DNA of 64,000 nt from NCBI GenBank assembly GCA_942491105.1, contig CALNZX010000006.1, positions 277,687 to 341,686 of the forward strand, read 5' to 3'. This DNA is from JBBEAM01 sp942491105. Lineage in GTDB: Bacteria; Pseudomonadota; Alphaproteobacteria; Kiloniellales; DSM-21159. The notes under the pieces were generated by a model. The model saw only the letters and a list, made by a program, of their open reading frames with translations. It had not been told where the DNA came from and did not search any database. Below are positions 36,979 through 46,471 of this stretch, in pieces (within the stretch, counting starts at the first letter, position 1; the number at the start of each line of letters is the position of its first letter). A program made the position numbers and the translations under genes.

Positions 36979-38414
36979 CCGACGCACTCTGGACCAGCAC
37001 CGAGGCCGCCACGGCGACGGATGGGCAGACCAGGGGCGCCTGGCAGGCCTCTGGTTTGTCCATCGACAGCCGCAGCGTGGCGCGGGGCGATCTTTTCATC
37101 GCCCTGCAGGGGCCCAACTTCGACGGCCACGCCTTCGTCGCCCAGGCGCTGCGCGATGGCGCGGTGGCGGCCATGGTGCACCGGATTCCGGAAGGTCTGC
37201 CCGCCGACGCGCCGCTGCTGATCGTCGAAGACACTCTGAAAGGCCTGCAGGACCTGGGCCGCGCAGCGCGCGCGCGCACCAAGGCGCGGATCGTCGGCGT
37301 CACCGGTTCCTCGGGCAAGACCAGCACCAAGGAGGCGCTGCGCGCCTGCCTGGAAACCCAGGGCCGCACCTATGCCTCCAGCGGCAGCTTCAATAACCAC
37401 TGGGGCCTGCCGCTCTCGCTCGCGCGCATGCCGCGGGACGCCGAGTTCGGCATCTTCGAAATGGGCATGAATCACCCCGGGGAAATCGCCGCGCTGACCG
37501 CGATCGCGCGTCCCGAGGTGGCGATCGTCACCAATATCGGCTTGGCCCACATCGAATTCTTCGCCGATCAAGGCGGGATCGCCGACGCCAAGGCGGAGAT
37601 CTTCTCGGGCATGGGGCCACAGTCGGTCGCGGTGCTGCCGCGCGACGATGCCTTCTTCGCCCACCTGACCGAACGGGCTGCGGAATACAACCTGCGCCGG
37701 ATCGTCTCCTACGGCAGCGCCGAGGACAGCGACGTGCAACTGCAGGATGCTTCGCTCTACGCCGCCTGCAGCGCCGTCTCGGCGCGGGTCGGGCCGCAGG
37801 ACCTCGACTACTGCCTGGCCCAGGCCGGGATGCACTGGGTGATGAACAGTCTCGGGGTGCTCGCCGTGGTCAAGGCCCTCGGCTGCGACCCGGTCACCGC
37901 CGCCACGGCCTTCGCCCGTCTCGCGGGACTGCCCGGGCGCGGTCAGCGGCACCGCCTCGCCCTGCCCGGCGGCGGCGGCTTCGAGCTGATCGACGAGAGC
38001 TACAACGCCAATCCGGCCTCGATGCGCGCCACCATCGCCGTGCTCGGCCGCGCCAAGCTAGGCCCCGAAGGGCGGCGCATCGCCGCCCTGGGCGACATGC
38101 GTGAAATGGGCAGCGAAGCCACCCGCCATCACGTCGAGCTTGCCAAGGTTCTCCAGGACGCCGGGATCGACCTGGTCTTCGCCTGCGGCGAGTCCATGGC
38201 GCAGCTCTACGCCGCCTTGCCCGAGAACCTGCGCGGCGGCCATGCCCTGCGTTCAGACGAACTGGCGCCGATGGTCACGCAGGCGCTGCGCGACGGCGAT
38301 GTGATCGCGGTCAAGGGCTCGCTGGCCAGCGGCATGAAAACCGTGGTCGAGGCGCTGCTGGCGCTGGACCAACAGCGGGGCGATGCGCTGCCCCGCGCGG
38401 CCAACGGAAATTAG
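36975..38414 (+). CDS. murF: UDP-MurNAc-tripeptide D-Ala-D-Ala ligase MurF
   Basis: The 479-residue product has the Mur N-terminal domain (SIDSRSVARGDLFIAL), the P-loop GVTGSSGKTSTKEAL, MGMNHPGEIAALT, and a C-terminal domain with DESYNANPASM. It adds D-Ala-D-Ala to complete the pentapeptide. Its P-loop has Ser-Ser where Asn-Gly-type residues are more common, a mild variant. It overlaps murE (ATGA), and mraY starts 8 nt later. Confidence 0.95.
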   Translation: MTDALWTSTEAATATDGQTRGAWQASGLSIDSRSVARGDLFIALQGPNFDGHAFVAQALRDGAVAAMVHRIPEGLPADAPLLIVEDTLKGLQDLGRAARARTKARIVGVTGSSGKTSTKEALRACLETQGRTYASSGSFNNHWGLPLSLARMPRDAEFGIFEMGMNHPGEIAALTAIARPEVAIVTNIGLAHIEFFADQGGIADAKAEIFSGMGPQSVAVLPRDDAFFAHLTERAAEYNLRRIVSYGSAEDSDVQLQDASLYAACSAVSARVGPQDLDYCLAQAGMHWVMNSLGVLAVVKALGCDPVTAATAFARLAGLPGRGQRHRLALPGGGGFELIDESYNANPASMRATIAVLGRAKLGPEGRRIAALGDMREMGSEATRHHVELAKVLQDAGIDLVFACGESMAQLYAALPENLRGGHALRSDELAPMVTQALRDGDVIAVKGSLASGMKTVVEALLALDQQRGDALPRAANGN

Positions 38415-38422
38415 GGGGACCG

Positions 38423-39514
38423 ATGCTTTATAACCTTCTCGCCCCCTACGCCGACCAGCTGCCGGTCCTCAACCTGTTCCGCTACATCACCTTCCGTGCC
38501 GGCGGCGCGGCCATGACCGCGCTGTTCCTCTCCTTCATTCTCGGCCCCGGCATCATCCGCTGGCTAAAGTCGAAGCAGCGCGAAGGACAGCCGATCCGAG
38601 AGGACGGACCCGAAGGTCACCTGCTGACCAAGAAGGGCACGCCGACCATGGGCGGTGTCCTGATTCTGCTGGCGCTGACGATCTCGACCCTGCTGTGGAC
38701 GAATCTCAGCAACGGCTACGTCTGGATCGTGCTGGCGGTGACCGTCGGCTACGGCGCCGTGGGCTTCGCCGACGACTATCTGAAGCTGACCCGGCGCTCT
38801 TCCAAGGGCTTGCCCGGCAAGGCGAAGCTCGCCGCCCAGGTGGCGATCGCCCTGGTTGCCGTGGCCTATATCACCCTGCTGCTGCCCGAGGATCTGGAGA
38901 CCCGCCTGGCGGTTCCCTTCTTCAAGGACCTGCTGATCAACCTCGGCCTCTTCGGCTTCGGGCTGCTCGGCATCCTGGTGATGGTCGGTGCCTCGAACGC
39001 GGTCAATCTGACCGATGGCCTGGACGGCCTTGCCATCGTCCCGGTGATGATCGTCGCCGCCTGCTTCGCCGGCATCTCCTATCTCGTCGGCAACGCGGTC
39101 TTCGCCAACTACCTGCAGATTCATTCCGTGCCCGGCAGCGGCGAGCTGGCGATTTTCTGCTCGGCGCTGGTCGGCGCGAGCCTTGGTTTCCTCTGGTACA
39201 ACGCGCCGCCGGCCATGGTCTTCATGGGCGATACCGGGTCGCTGTCCTGCGGCGGCGCGCTCGGCGCCATCGCCGTGGTGACCAAGCACGAGCTGGTGCT
39301 GGCGATCATCGGCGGCCTTTTCGTCCTGGAGACGATCTCGGTGATCGTCCAGGTCGCGTCCTTCCGCCTGACCGGCAAGCGGGTCTTCAAGATGGCGCCG
39401 CTGCACCACCATTTCGAACAAAAGGGCTGGGCCGAACCCACCATCGTCATCCGCTTTTGGATCATCGCGGTGATCCTGGCGATGATCGGTCTCAGCACCT
39501 TGAAGTTGCGGTGA
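38423..39514 (+). CDS. mraY: Phospho-MurNAc-pentapeptide translocase MraY
   Basis: The 363-residue integral membrane protein has about ten helices and the polyprenyl-phosphate sugar-transferase motifs: GTPTMGG, FADDYLKLTRRSSKG, NAVNLTDGLDGLA, and the cytoplasmic HHHFE near the end. It attaches phospho-MurNAc-pentapeptide to undecaprenyl phosphate to form lipid I. A GGGGGACC site precedes the ATG. Confidence 0.97.
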   Translation: MLYNLLAPYADQLPVLNLFRYITFRAGGAAMTALFLSFILGPGIIRWLKSKQREGQPIREDGPEGHLLTKKGTPTMGGVLILLALTISTLLWTNLSNGYVWIVLAVTVGYGAVGFADDYLKLTRRSSKGLPGKAKLAAQVAIALVAVAYITLLLPEDLETRLAVPFFKDLLINLGLFGFGLLGILVMVGASNAVNLTDGLDGLAIVPVMIVAACFAGISYLVGNAVFANYLQIHSVPGSGELAIFCSALVGASLGFLWYNAPPAMVFMGDTGSLSCGGALGAIAVVTKHELVLAIIGGLFVLETISVIVQVASFRLTGKRVFKMAPLHHHFEQKGWAEPTIVIRFWIIAVILAMIGLSTLKLR

Positions 39515-39525
39515 GGGAGGCGGCG

Positions 39526-40938
39526 ATGATCGAGCTTCCCTACTTCTACGGCATGCCGGTCGCGGTGATGGGCCTGGGCAAATCCGGCCTGGCCGCCGCG
39601 CGCGCGGTGCAGGCCAGCGGCGGCGAGGTCTGGGCCTGGGACGACAGCGAGGACCGCCGGGCCGAGGCTCGCGAAGCCGGAATTCCCCTGGTCGATCTCA
39701 ATAGCTGCAACTGGGAGGAGGTGCCGAGCCTGATCCTCTCCCCGGGTATTCCCGACCGCTTCCCCGCGCCGCATCCCGTCGCCGAGGCGGCGCGCGCCGC
39801 GGGCACGGAGATCATCGGCGATATCGAACTGCTCGGCCGCGCCCGCGCCGACGCCAGTTACATCGGCATCACGGGAACCAACGGCAAGTCAACCACCACG
39901 GCGCTGATCGGCCACATTCTGAAGCTGTCCGGGCGCATCTGCGAGGTCGGGGGCAATCTCGGCCCCTCGGTGATGGAATTCGAGATGCTGGATAGCTCCG
40001 GCAGCTACGTGCTGGAGATGTCGAGCTATCAGCTCGAGCGGACCTACTCGATCACCTTCGATGTGGCGGTGCTGCTCAATATCAGTCCCGACCATCTGGA
40101 GCGCCATGGCGGGCTGGAAGGCTACGTCGCGGCCAAGCGCAACATCTTCCGGCGGCAGACCGCGCCGCGCACGGCGGTGATCGGCGTCGACGACGACATC
40201 TGCCGCGAAATCCACGACCAGCTGCTGGCCGCCGGAGACCAGACAATCCTCGCGATCTCCGGCCAGGGGCCGGTGGCCGGCGGCGTCTATGTCGAAAACG
40301 GCGTGCTGATCGACGACAGCGAAGGCCAGAAGGTTCCGGTTCTGCCGCTGCGCGAAGCCGCCACGCTTCCGGGTCTGCACAATGCCCAGAACGCCGCCGC
40401 CGCCTATGCCGCCTGCAAGGCCGCCGGGGTCCATCCTCCGGTGATCGCCGCCTGCATCCGCTCCTTCCCCGGGCTGGCGCACCGTCAGGAGCGGCTCGCG
40501 GAGATCGACGGCGTCACCTACATCAACGATTCCAAGGCGACCAACGCCGACGCCACCGCCAAGGCGCTGGCCTGCTACGACCGGATCCACTGGATCGCCG
40601 GGGGCCGCGCCAAGGAAGGCGGTCTCGCCGGACTGGAAAGCTATTACCCGAAGATCGCGCGCGCCTATCTGATCGGCGAAGCCGCGGAAACCTTCGCGGC
40701 GGCGCTCGAAGGCAAGGTCGCCTACAGCCTCTGCGGCGACTTGCAGACCGCCGTGCCCGCCGCGCAGCAAAATGCGGCGGCGTCCGGGGAGGCCGCGGTG
40801 GTGCTGCTCTCGCCGGCCTGCGCTTCCTTCGACCAATTCGCCTCCTTCGAGGAGCGCGGCGAAAGCTTCCGCGCCCTGGTCGCGGCCCTTCCGGGCACGC
40901 GGCAGGACCTCGATGCCGCGCCGGGAGGCCGCCCATGA
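39526..40938 (+). CDS. murD: UDP-MurNAc-L-Ala D-Glu ligase MurD
   Basis: The 470-residue product starts at the ATG behind GAGGGAGG. It has an N-terminal Rossmann region (VAVMGLGKSGLAAARA), the P-loop GITGTNGKSTTTAL, and C-terminal INDSKATNADATAKAL. It adds D-glutamate to UDP-MurNAc-L-Ala. It begins 11 nt after mraY and overlaps ftsW (ATGA). Confidence 0.96.
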   Translation: MIELPYFYGMPVAVMGLGKSGLAAARAVQASGGEVWAWDDSEDRRAEAREAGIPLVDLNSCNWEEVPSLILSPGIPDRFPAPHPVAEAARAAGTEIIGDIELLGRARADASYIGITGTNGKSTTTALIGHILKLSGRICEVGGNLGPSVMEFEMLDSSGSYVLEMSSYQLERTYSITFDVAVLLNISPDHLERHGGLEGYVAAKRNIFRRQTAPRTAVIGVDDDICREIHDQLLAAGDQTILAISGQGPVAGGVYVENGVLIDDSEGQKVPVLPLREAATLPGLHNAQNAAAAYAACKAAGVHPPVIAACIRSFPGLAHRQERLAEIDGVTYINDSKATNADATAKALACYDRIHWIAGGRAKEGGLAGLESYYPKIARAYLIGEAAETFAAALEGKVAYSLCGDLQTAVPAAQQNAAASGEAAVVLLSPACASFDQFASFEERGESFRALVAALPGTRQDLDAAPGGRP

Positions 40939-42059
40939 GCAGCTTCACGCGCAGCGATACCAGTCTGCTCGGCCGCTGGTGGTGGACCGTCGACCGCTGG
41001 ACCCTGGTTGCCCTGCTGCTGCTGATGGGCGTCGGCGCGATCCTGGTGCTGGCGGCGTCTCCCGCGGTCGCCGAACGCCTCGACCTGCCGACCTTCTCCC
41101 TGGCCAAGCGCCAGCTTGTCGTGCTTCCGGCCGCCTTGGCCTTGATGCTGGCGATCTCGCTGTTCTCGCCCCGTCAGGTGCGCCGCTTCGCCGTGGTCGG
41201 CGCCGCCGTCTCGCTGGTCGGCCTGGTGCTGGTGTTGTTCATGGGCAGCGAGATCAAGGGCGCGACCCGCTGGATCTCGATCGCCGGTTTCTCCGTGCAG
41301 CCTTCGGAATTCATGAAGCCCTGCTTCGCGGTGCTGGTCGCGGCGCTGTTCGCCGCCGGCAAGGCACGCGAGGACTTTCCGGGCACCTGGATCGCCACCG
41401 GCGCGTTTCTCGGCATCGCCGGCCTGCTGGTGCTGCAGCCGGATGTCGGCCAGACCTTCATGCTGGCGGCGATCTTCGGCAGCGAATTCTTCCTTGCCGG
41501 CCTGCCGATGATCCTGGTGCTCGGCGCCGCCTCCGCGGCGGTCGCAGGCTTGGTCGGCGCCTATTTCCTGCTGCCCCACGTGACCGAGCGGATCAACGCT
41601 TTCCTCAATCCCAGCGTCGGCGACCACTACCAGGTCGAGCGCTCGATCGAGGCCTTCATGAACGGCGGCCTGCTCGGCACCGGTCCTGGCGAAGGCACCA
41701 TCAAGCAGGTGCTGCCCGACGCCCATTCCGACTTCATCTTCGCCGTCGCCGGCGAGGAATTCGGCATGCTGGTCTGCCTGGCCATCGTCCTGCTGTTCGC
41801 CTTCGTGGTACTGCGCGGCTTCGCCAAGCTGCTCAACGAAACCAGCCTCTTCGTGCTGCTGGCGGCCTCTGGCCTGCTGACCCAGTTCGGGCTGCAGGCG
41901 CTGATCAACATGGCCTCCAGTCTGCGCTTGATGCCGACCAAGGGCATGACCCTGCCGTTCATCAGCTACGGCGGCTCCTCGCTGCTCGCGCTGGCCATCG
42001 GCATGGGCATGCTGCTGGCACTGACGCGGCGCCGCGTCGATGGGGAGGAGTCGCTATGA
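40935..42059 (+). CDS. ftsW: Septal glycan polymerase FtsW (SEDS family)
   Basis: The 374-residue protein has about ten membrane helices and SEDS landmarks: ASPAVAERL, GSEIKGATRWISI, QPSEFMKP, the large loop with the catalytic-type Asp region (PDAHSDFIFAVAGEE), and C-terminal PFISYGGSSLLA. It polymerises septal glycan from lipid II as partner of FtsI. It overlaps murD and murG by ATGA junctions. Confidence 0.96.
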   Translation: MSSFTRSDTSLLGRWWWTVDRWTLVALLLLMGVGAILVLAASPAVAERLDLPTFSLAKRQLVVLPAALALMLAISLFSPRQVRRFAVVGAAVSLVGLVLVLFMGSEIKGATRWISIAGFSVQPSEFMKPCFAVLVAALFAAGKAREDFPGTWIATGAFLGIAGLLVLQPDVGQTFMLAAIFGSEFFLAGLPMILVLGAASAAVAGLVGAYFLLPHVTERINAFLNPSVGDHYQVERSIEAFMNGGLLGTGPGEGTIKQVLPDAHSDFIFAVAGEEFGMLVCLAIVLLFAFVVLRGFAKLLNETSLFVLLAASGLLTQFGLQALINMASSLRLMPTKGMTLPFISYGGSSLLALAIGMGMLLALTRRRVDGEESL

Positions 42060-43204
42060 CCGCCGCCCTTCAAAAGCCAAGCCGTATCGTCGCCCTGGCC
42101 GCTGGCGGCACCGGCGGACACATGTTCCCCGCCGCCGCGCTAGCCCGAGAGCTGCTCAGCCGCGACATCGGCGTGGCCCTGCTGACCGATGTCCGCGGCG
42201 GCGGCTTCGGCCCCGAACTTGCCGAGGTCGAAACCTTCCGTCTGGCCGCGGGCGGCATCGCCGGCGGCAGTCCCTGGGGCAAGCTCAAATCGGTCGCCAA
42301 GCTGGCCTGGGGTTATCTTCAGGCGCGGCGCATCCTGAAGCGGATCGGCGCCGAGGCCGTGGTCGGCTTCGGCGGCTACGCCTCGCTGCCGGGGGTGCTG
42401 GCCGGATCGCATCTCGGTCTGCGCACGGTGCTGCACGAGCAGAATGCGGTGATGGGCCGGGCCAATCGCCTGGCCGCCGGCAAGGCCGATATTCTCGCGA
42501 CCTCCTTCGCCGAGGTTTCCGCGGTCGCCGCGTCGGATCGCGGCAAGATCGTGGTCACCGGTAATCCCGTGCGCGCCGCCATCGCGGCCCTCAACACCAA
42601 GCCCTATGCCCTGCCCGACACAACCGGGAGCCTTCGGATCTTCGTCGTCGGCGGCTCCCAGGGCGCGCGGGTGTTCAACGAGATCATGCCCAAGGCAATC
42701 TGCCGCCTGCCCGAGGCGCTGCGCCGCCGGATCAAGCTGGTCCAACAGGTGCGCGGCAACGATCTGGAGGAAATCCAGGCGGTCTATTCCGACTGCGGCG
42801 TACACCCGGAACTGCAGCCCTTCTTCGACGACGTGCCCGAACGCCTGAAGGCGGCGCATCTGGTGATCAGCCGCTCCGGCGCCTCGACCGTGGCCGAGCT
42901 GGCGGCGGCCGGGCGCCCCGCGATCATGGTGCCCTACCCCTTCGCCACCGACGATCACCAGACCGCCAATGGCGAGGCCCTGGCCCGCGCCGGCGGCGGC
43001 TGGGTGATGCAGCAACGCGACCTGACGGCCGAGGTTCTGGCCGACAAGCTGCGCGAACTGTTCGAACACCCGACGGCGCTGGCCGAAGCGGCTTCGGCGG
43101 CGCGTGGCTTCGCCAGGATGAACGCCGCGCAGAAGCTGGCCGATCTGATCGCCGGAGAAAAGCCCGGCAACGGCGCCACGCAACGCGGGGAGGTGGCGGC
43201 ATGA
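42056..43204 (+). CDS. murG: MurG glycosyltransferase
   Basis: From the ATG at 42056 the product is 382 residues. It shows LAAGGTGGHMFPAAALA at the N-terminus, GFGGYASLPGVLAG, LHEQNAVMGRAN, and the C-terminal donor site SRSGASTVAELAAAGRPAIMVPYPFATDDHQ-type segment (shown here in part). It adds GlcNAc to lipid I to make lipid II on the inner face of the membrane. Overlaps ftsW and murC (ATGA). Confidence 0.96.
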   Translation: MTAALQKPSRIVALAAGGTGGHMFPAAALARELLSRDIGVALLTDVRGGGFGPELAEVETFRLAAGGIAGGSPWGKLKSVAKLAWGYLQARRILKRIGAEAVVGFGGYASLPGVLAGSHLGLRTVLHEQNAVMGRANRLAAGKADILATSFAEVSAVAASDRGKIVVTGNPVRAAIAALNTKPYALPDTTGSLRIFVVGGSQGARVFNEIMPKAICRLPEALRRRIKLVQQVRGNDLEEIQAVYSDCGVHPELQPFFDDVPERLKAAHLVISRSGASTVAELAAAGRPAIMVPYPFATDDHQTANGEALARAGGGWVMQQRDLTAEVLADKLRELFEHPTALAEAASAARGFARMNAAQKLADLIAGEKPGNGATQRGEVAA

Positions 43205-44643
43205 GAGCGCTTCCCCTCGATATCGGCCTGATCCACTTCGTCGGCATCGGCGGCATCGGCATGAGCGGCATCGCCGAGATCCTGCACAACCTGGGCTATC
43301 AGGTTCAGGGCAGCGACATCGCCGAGAGCGCCAACGTGCGCCGCCTGCGCGGTCTGGGCATTTCGGTCGAGATCGGCCACCGGGCGGAGAACGTCGCCGA
43401 GGCTTTGGTCGTGGTCATCTCCTCGGCGGTCAAGAGCGACAACCCGGAAGTCCAGGCGGCGCGGGCGCGCTTCATTCCGATCGTGCGCCGCGCGGAGATG
43501 CTGGCCGAACTGATGCGCCTGAAATGGTGCATCGCCGTCGGCGGCACCCACGGCAAGACCACCACGACATCAATGGTCGCCAATCTGCTGGACGGCGCCG
43601 GGCTGGACCCGACGGTGATCAACGGCGGCATCATCAATGCCTACGGCACCAACGCCCGGCTCGGCGAGGGCGAGTGGATGGTGGTCGAGGCCGACGAGAG
43701 CGACGGCACCTTCACCAAGCTGCCCGCGACCATCGCCGTGGTCACCAACATCGATCCCGAGCACCTCGATCACTACGGCTCGGAAGAAGCGCTGCACAGG
43801 GCCTTCGAGACCTTCGTGGAGAACATCCCCTTCTACGGCTTCGCCGTGCTCTGCATCGACCATCCCTCGGTGCAGGCGCTGATCGGGCGCATCTCCGACC
43901 GCAGGATCATCACCTACGGCGTCTCGCCGCAGGCCGACGTGCGGGCCGAGAACATCGTCATGTCGCCCGAGGGCGCGACCTTCGACGTGGTGCTCAACGA
44001 CCGCGGCAGCGAGCTGCGCCAGCGCCGCGAAAAGCTGTTCCTGCCGATGGTCGGCGACCACAACGTCATGAACGCCCTGGCCGCGATCACCGTGGCCGAG
44101 GAAATGGGCATCGCCGAGGACGACCTGCGCAAGGCCCTGGCGGCCTTTGGCGGCGTCAAGCGGCGCTTCACCAAGACCGGCGAGGCCGGTGGGGTGAGCG
44201 TGATCGACGACTACGGCCACCATCCCGTGGAAATCGCCGCCGTGCTGCGCGCCGCCCGCCAGGCCGCCGGCGACTCCCAGGTCATCGCCGTGGTGCAGCC
44301 GCATCGCTTCACCCGCCTGCGCGACCTCTTCGAGGGCTTCTGCTCCTGTTTCAACGACGCCGACCGGGTCATCGTCGCCGACGTCTATCCCGCCGGCGAG
44401 GCGCCGATCGAGGGCATCGACAAGGACGCCCTGGCCGAAGGCCTGCGCGCGCGCGGCCATCGTCATGTCGAGCCGCTCGCCGATGCCGCCGCGCTGCCGG
44501 CGATGATCGCCGCGGTGTCCGGCCCTGGCGATCTGGTGGTCTGCCTCGGCGCGGGCAACATCACGGCCTGGGCCAATGAGCTTCCGGAGCAGCTGGCGGC
44601 GCTGCAAGCCGGCCCGGCGGCGAACGCGGGAGGTGCAGGATGA
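43201..44643 (+). CDS. murC: UDP-MurNAc L-Ala ligase MurC
   Basis: The 480-residue product begins with the nucleotide-binding HFVGIGGIGMSGIAEIL and has the P-loop VGGTHGKTTTTSMVA, EADESDGTF, and the C-terminal DDYGHHPVEI. It adds L-alanine to UDP-MurNAc, the first step of stem-peptide assembly. Its stop overlaps the murB start. Confidence 0.97.
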   Translation: MRALPLDIGLIHFVGIGGIGMSGIAEILHNLGYQVQGSDIAESANVRRLRGLGISVEIGHRAENVAEALVVVISSAVKSDNPEVQAARARFIPIVRRAEMLAELMRLKWCIAVGGTHGKTTTTSMVANLLDGAGLDPTVINGGIINAYGTNARLGEGEWMVVEADESDGTFTKLPATIAVVTNIDPEHLDHYGSEEALHRAFETFVENIPFYGFAVLCIDHPSVQALIGRISDRRIITYGVSPQADVRAENIVMSPEGATFDVVLNDRGSELRQRREKLFLPMVGDHNVMNALAAITVAEEMGIAEDDLRKALAAFGGVKRRFTKTGEAGGVSVIDDYGHHPVEIAAVLRAARQAAGDSQVIAVVQPHRFTRLRDLFEGFCSCFNDADRVIVADVYPAGEAPIEGIDKDALAEGLRARGHRHVEPLADAAALPAMIAAVSGPGDLVVCLGAGNITAWANELPEQLAALQAGPAANAGGAG

Positions 44644-45566
44644 TGGCGGCCCGCGCCCTGCCCGCGCTGATCGAGCGTCTGCCCGCCGTACGCGGCCGGC
44701 TGACGGAGAACGCGCCGCTCGACAAGATCACCTGGTTCCGCGTCGGCGGTCCGGCGGAGGTGATGTTCCGCCCGGCCGACCGCGAGGATCTGATCGCTTT
44801 CCTGCGTGACAAACCCGCCGATGTCCCCGTGACCGTGCTCGGCGTCGGCTCCAACTCCCTGGTGCGCAGCGGCGGCGTGCGCGGCGTGGTGCTGCGCCTC
44901 GGCCGCGATTTCGCCCAGGCGCAGGCTAAGGGCGAAAGCCTGCTGTGCGGCGGCTCCTGCCTCGACGTCAACGCGGCGATGGCGGCCCAGCAGGCCGGAA
45001 TCGCCGGTCTCGAGTTCCTGGCCGGGGTGCCGGGCACGATCGGCGGCGGCGTGCGCATGAACGCCGGGGCCTACGGAAAGGAATTCAAGGACGTGCTGCG
45101 CTGGGCCGAAGCGGTCGAGCCGAACGGCACGCTGCACCGCCTGACGCCCGACGAGCTCGACTTCGCTTACCGCCATTCCGCCCTGCCGAAGGATTGGATC
45201 GTGCTGCAGGCCGAGCTGCAAGGCGAGGCCGGCGACCCGGACGAGATCGCCGCGCGAATCAAGGAAATCCAGGATGCGCGGGCGGCGTCGCAGCCGATCC
45301 GCACCCGCACCGGCGGCAGCACCTTCAAGAACCCGCCGGGCGAGAAGGCCTGGCAGCTGATCGACGCGGCCGGCTGCCGCGGTCTCAAGATCGGCGACGC
45401 GCAGGTCTCCGAGCTGCACTGCAACTTCCTGATCAACACCGGCGCGGCCAGCGCCGAGGACCTGGAAAACCTGGGCGAGGAAGTTCGCCGCCGGGTCAAG
45501 GCCAGCAGCGGCATCGAACTGGAGTGGGAAATTCGCCGCATCGGCGTCAAGGGAGACAGGCCATGA
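44640..45566 (+). CDS. murB: UDP-N-acetylenolpyruvoylglucosamine reductase MurB
   Basis: The 308-residue product has the FAD-binding segments ITWFRVGGPAEVMFRP, VLGVGSNSLVRSGG, and GVPGTIGGGVRMNAGAYG, followed by the RTGGSTFKNP segment containing the catalytic serine. Short loops indicate the type without the Tyr loop of enterobacterial MurB. It reduces the enolpyruvyl group with NADPH. Two tandem ATG codons are possible starts. The stop overlaps ddl (ATGA). Confidence 0.95.
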   Translation: MMAARALPALIERLPAVRGRLTENAPLDKITWFRVGGPAEVMFRPADREDLIAFLRDKPADVPVTVLGVGSNSLVRSGGVRGVVLRLGRDFAQAQAKGESLLCGGSCLDVNAAMAAQQAGIAGLEFLAGVPGTIGGGVRMNAGAYGKEFKDVLRWAEAVEPNGTLHRLTPDELDFAYRHSALPKDWIVLQAELQGEAGDPDEIAARIKEIQDARAASQPIRTRTGGSTFKNPPGEKAWQLIDAAGCRGLKIGDAQVSELHCNFLINTGAASAEDLENLGEEVRRRVKASSGIELEWEIRRIGVKGDRP

Positions 45567-46471
45567 CCCGGGTGGCGGTACTGATGGGCGGCCCCTCGGC
45601 CGAGCGCGAGGTTTCCCTGGTCACCGGCCGGGCCTGCTCCGATGCCCTGCGCGCCAAGGGCTACGAGGTCACCGATATCGATTTCCAGCGCGATCTCGGA
45701 GCCCTGCTCAAAGCCCTGGATCCGGCTCCGGACGTGGTTTTCAACGCCCTGCACGGCCCCTACGGCGAGGATGGCTGCGTCCAGGGTCTGCTCGAGATCA
45801 TGGGCCTACCCTATACCCATTCCGGCGTGCTCGCCTCTTCGCTGGCGATGGACAAACAGGCCGCCAAGCAGATCTTCACCGCCAGCGGCCTGACCTGCCC
45901 GGATGGGCGTGTGGTCAGCCGCCGGGAAGTTCTCGCCGGCGACGTCCTGGAGCGGCCCTATGTGGTCAAGCCGGTTCGCGAGGGCTCCTCGGTCGGCGTC
46001 ATCATCGTGCGCGAGGGCAGCAACGAACTGGCCCGCCTGGCTCAGGACTGGAGTTTCGGCGAGGAGGTTCTGGTCGAACCCTTCATCGAAGGCCGCGAGC
46101 TCACCGTCGCGGTGATGGGCGACCGCGCCCTGGCGGTCACCGAGCTGCGCACCAAGGAAGGTTTCTACGACTACACCGCCAAGTACACCTCGGGTAAGAC
46201 CGAGCACATCGTGCCGGCGCCGGTGCACGCCCAAACCTATCAGGCCGCTCTCGACGCGGCCTTGAAAGCGCACCAGGTCCTCGGCTGCAAGGGCGTGACC
46301 CGCGCCGATTTCCGCTACGACGACACCCAGGGCGAGCCGGGCCAGCTCTATCTGCTGGAGATCAACACCCAGCCGGGTATGACGCCGCTCAGCCTGGTGC
46401 CGGAGCAGGCCGCCTACCTCGGCATGTCCTTCGAGGACCTGGTCGCCTGGATGCTGGAGGACGCGCGATGA
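45563..46471 (+). CDS. ddl: D-alanine-D-alanine ligase
   Basis: The 302-residue ATP-grasp enzyme begins VAVLMGGPSAEREVSL and includes NALHGPYGEDG, YTHSGVLASSLAMDK, VKPVREGSSVGV, and EINTQPGMTPLSLVPEQA. It makes the D-Ala-D-Ala used by MurF. The start overlaps the murB stop and the stop overlaps ftsQ (ATGA). Length is normal for DdlB. Confidence 0.96.
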   Translation: MTRVAVLMGGPSAEREVSLVTGRACSDALRAKGYEVTDIDFQRDLGALLKALDPAPDVVFNALHGPYGEDGCVQGLLEIMGLPYTHSGVLASSLAMDKQAAKQIFTASGLTCPDGRVVSRREVLAGDVLERPYVVKPVREGSSVGVIIVREGSNELARLAQDWSFGEEVLVEPFIEGRELTVAVMGDRALAVTELRTKEGFYDYTAKYTSGKTEHIVPAPVHAQTYQAALDAALKAHQVLGCKGVTRADFRYDDTQGEPGQLYLLEINTQPGMTPLSLVPEQAAYLGMSFEDLVAWMLEDAR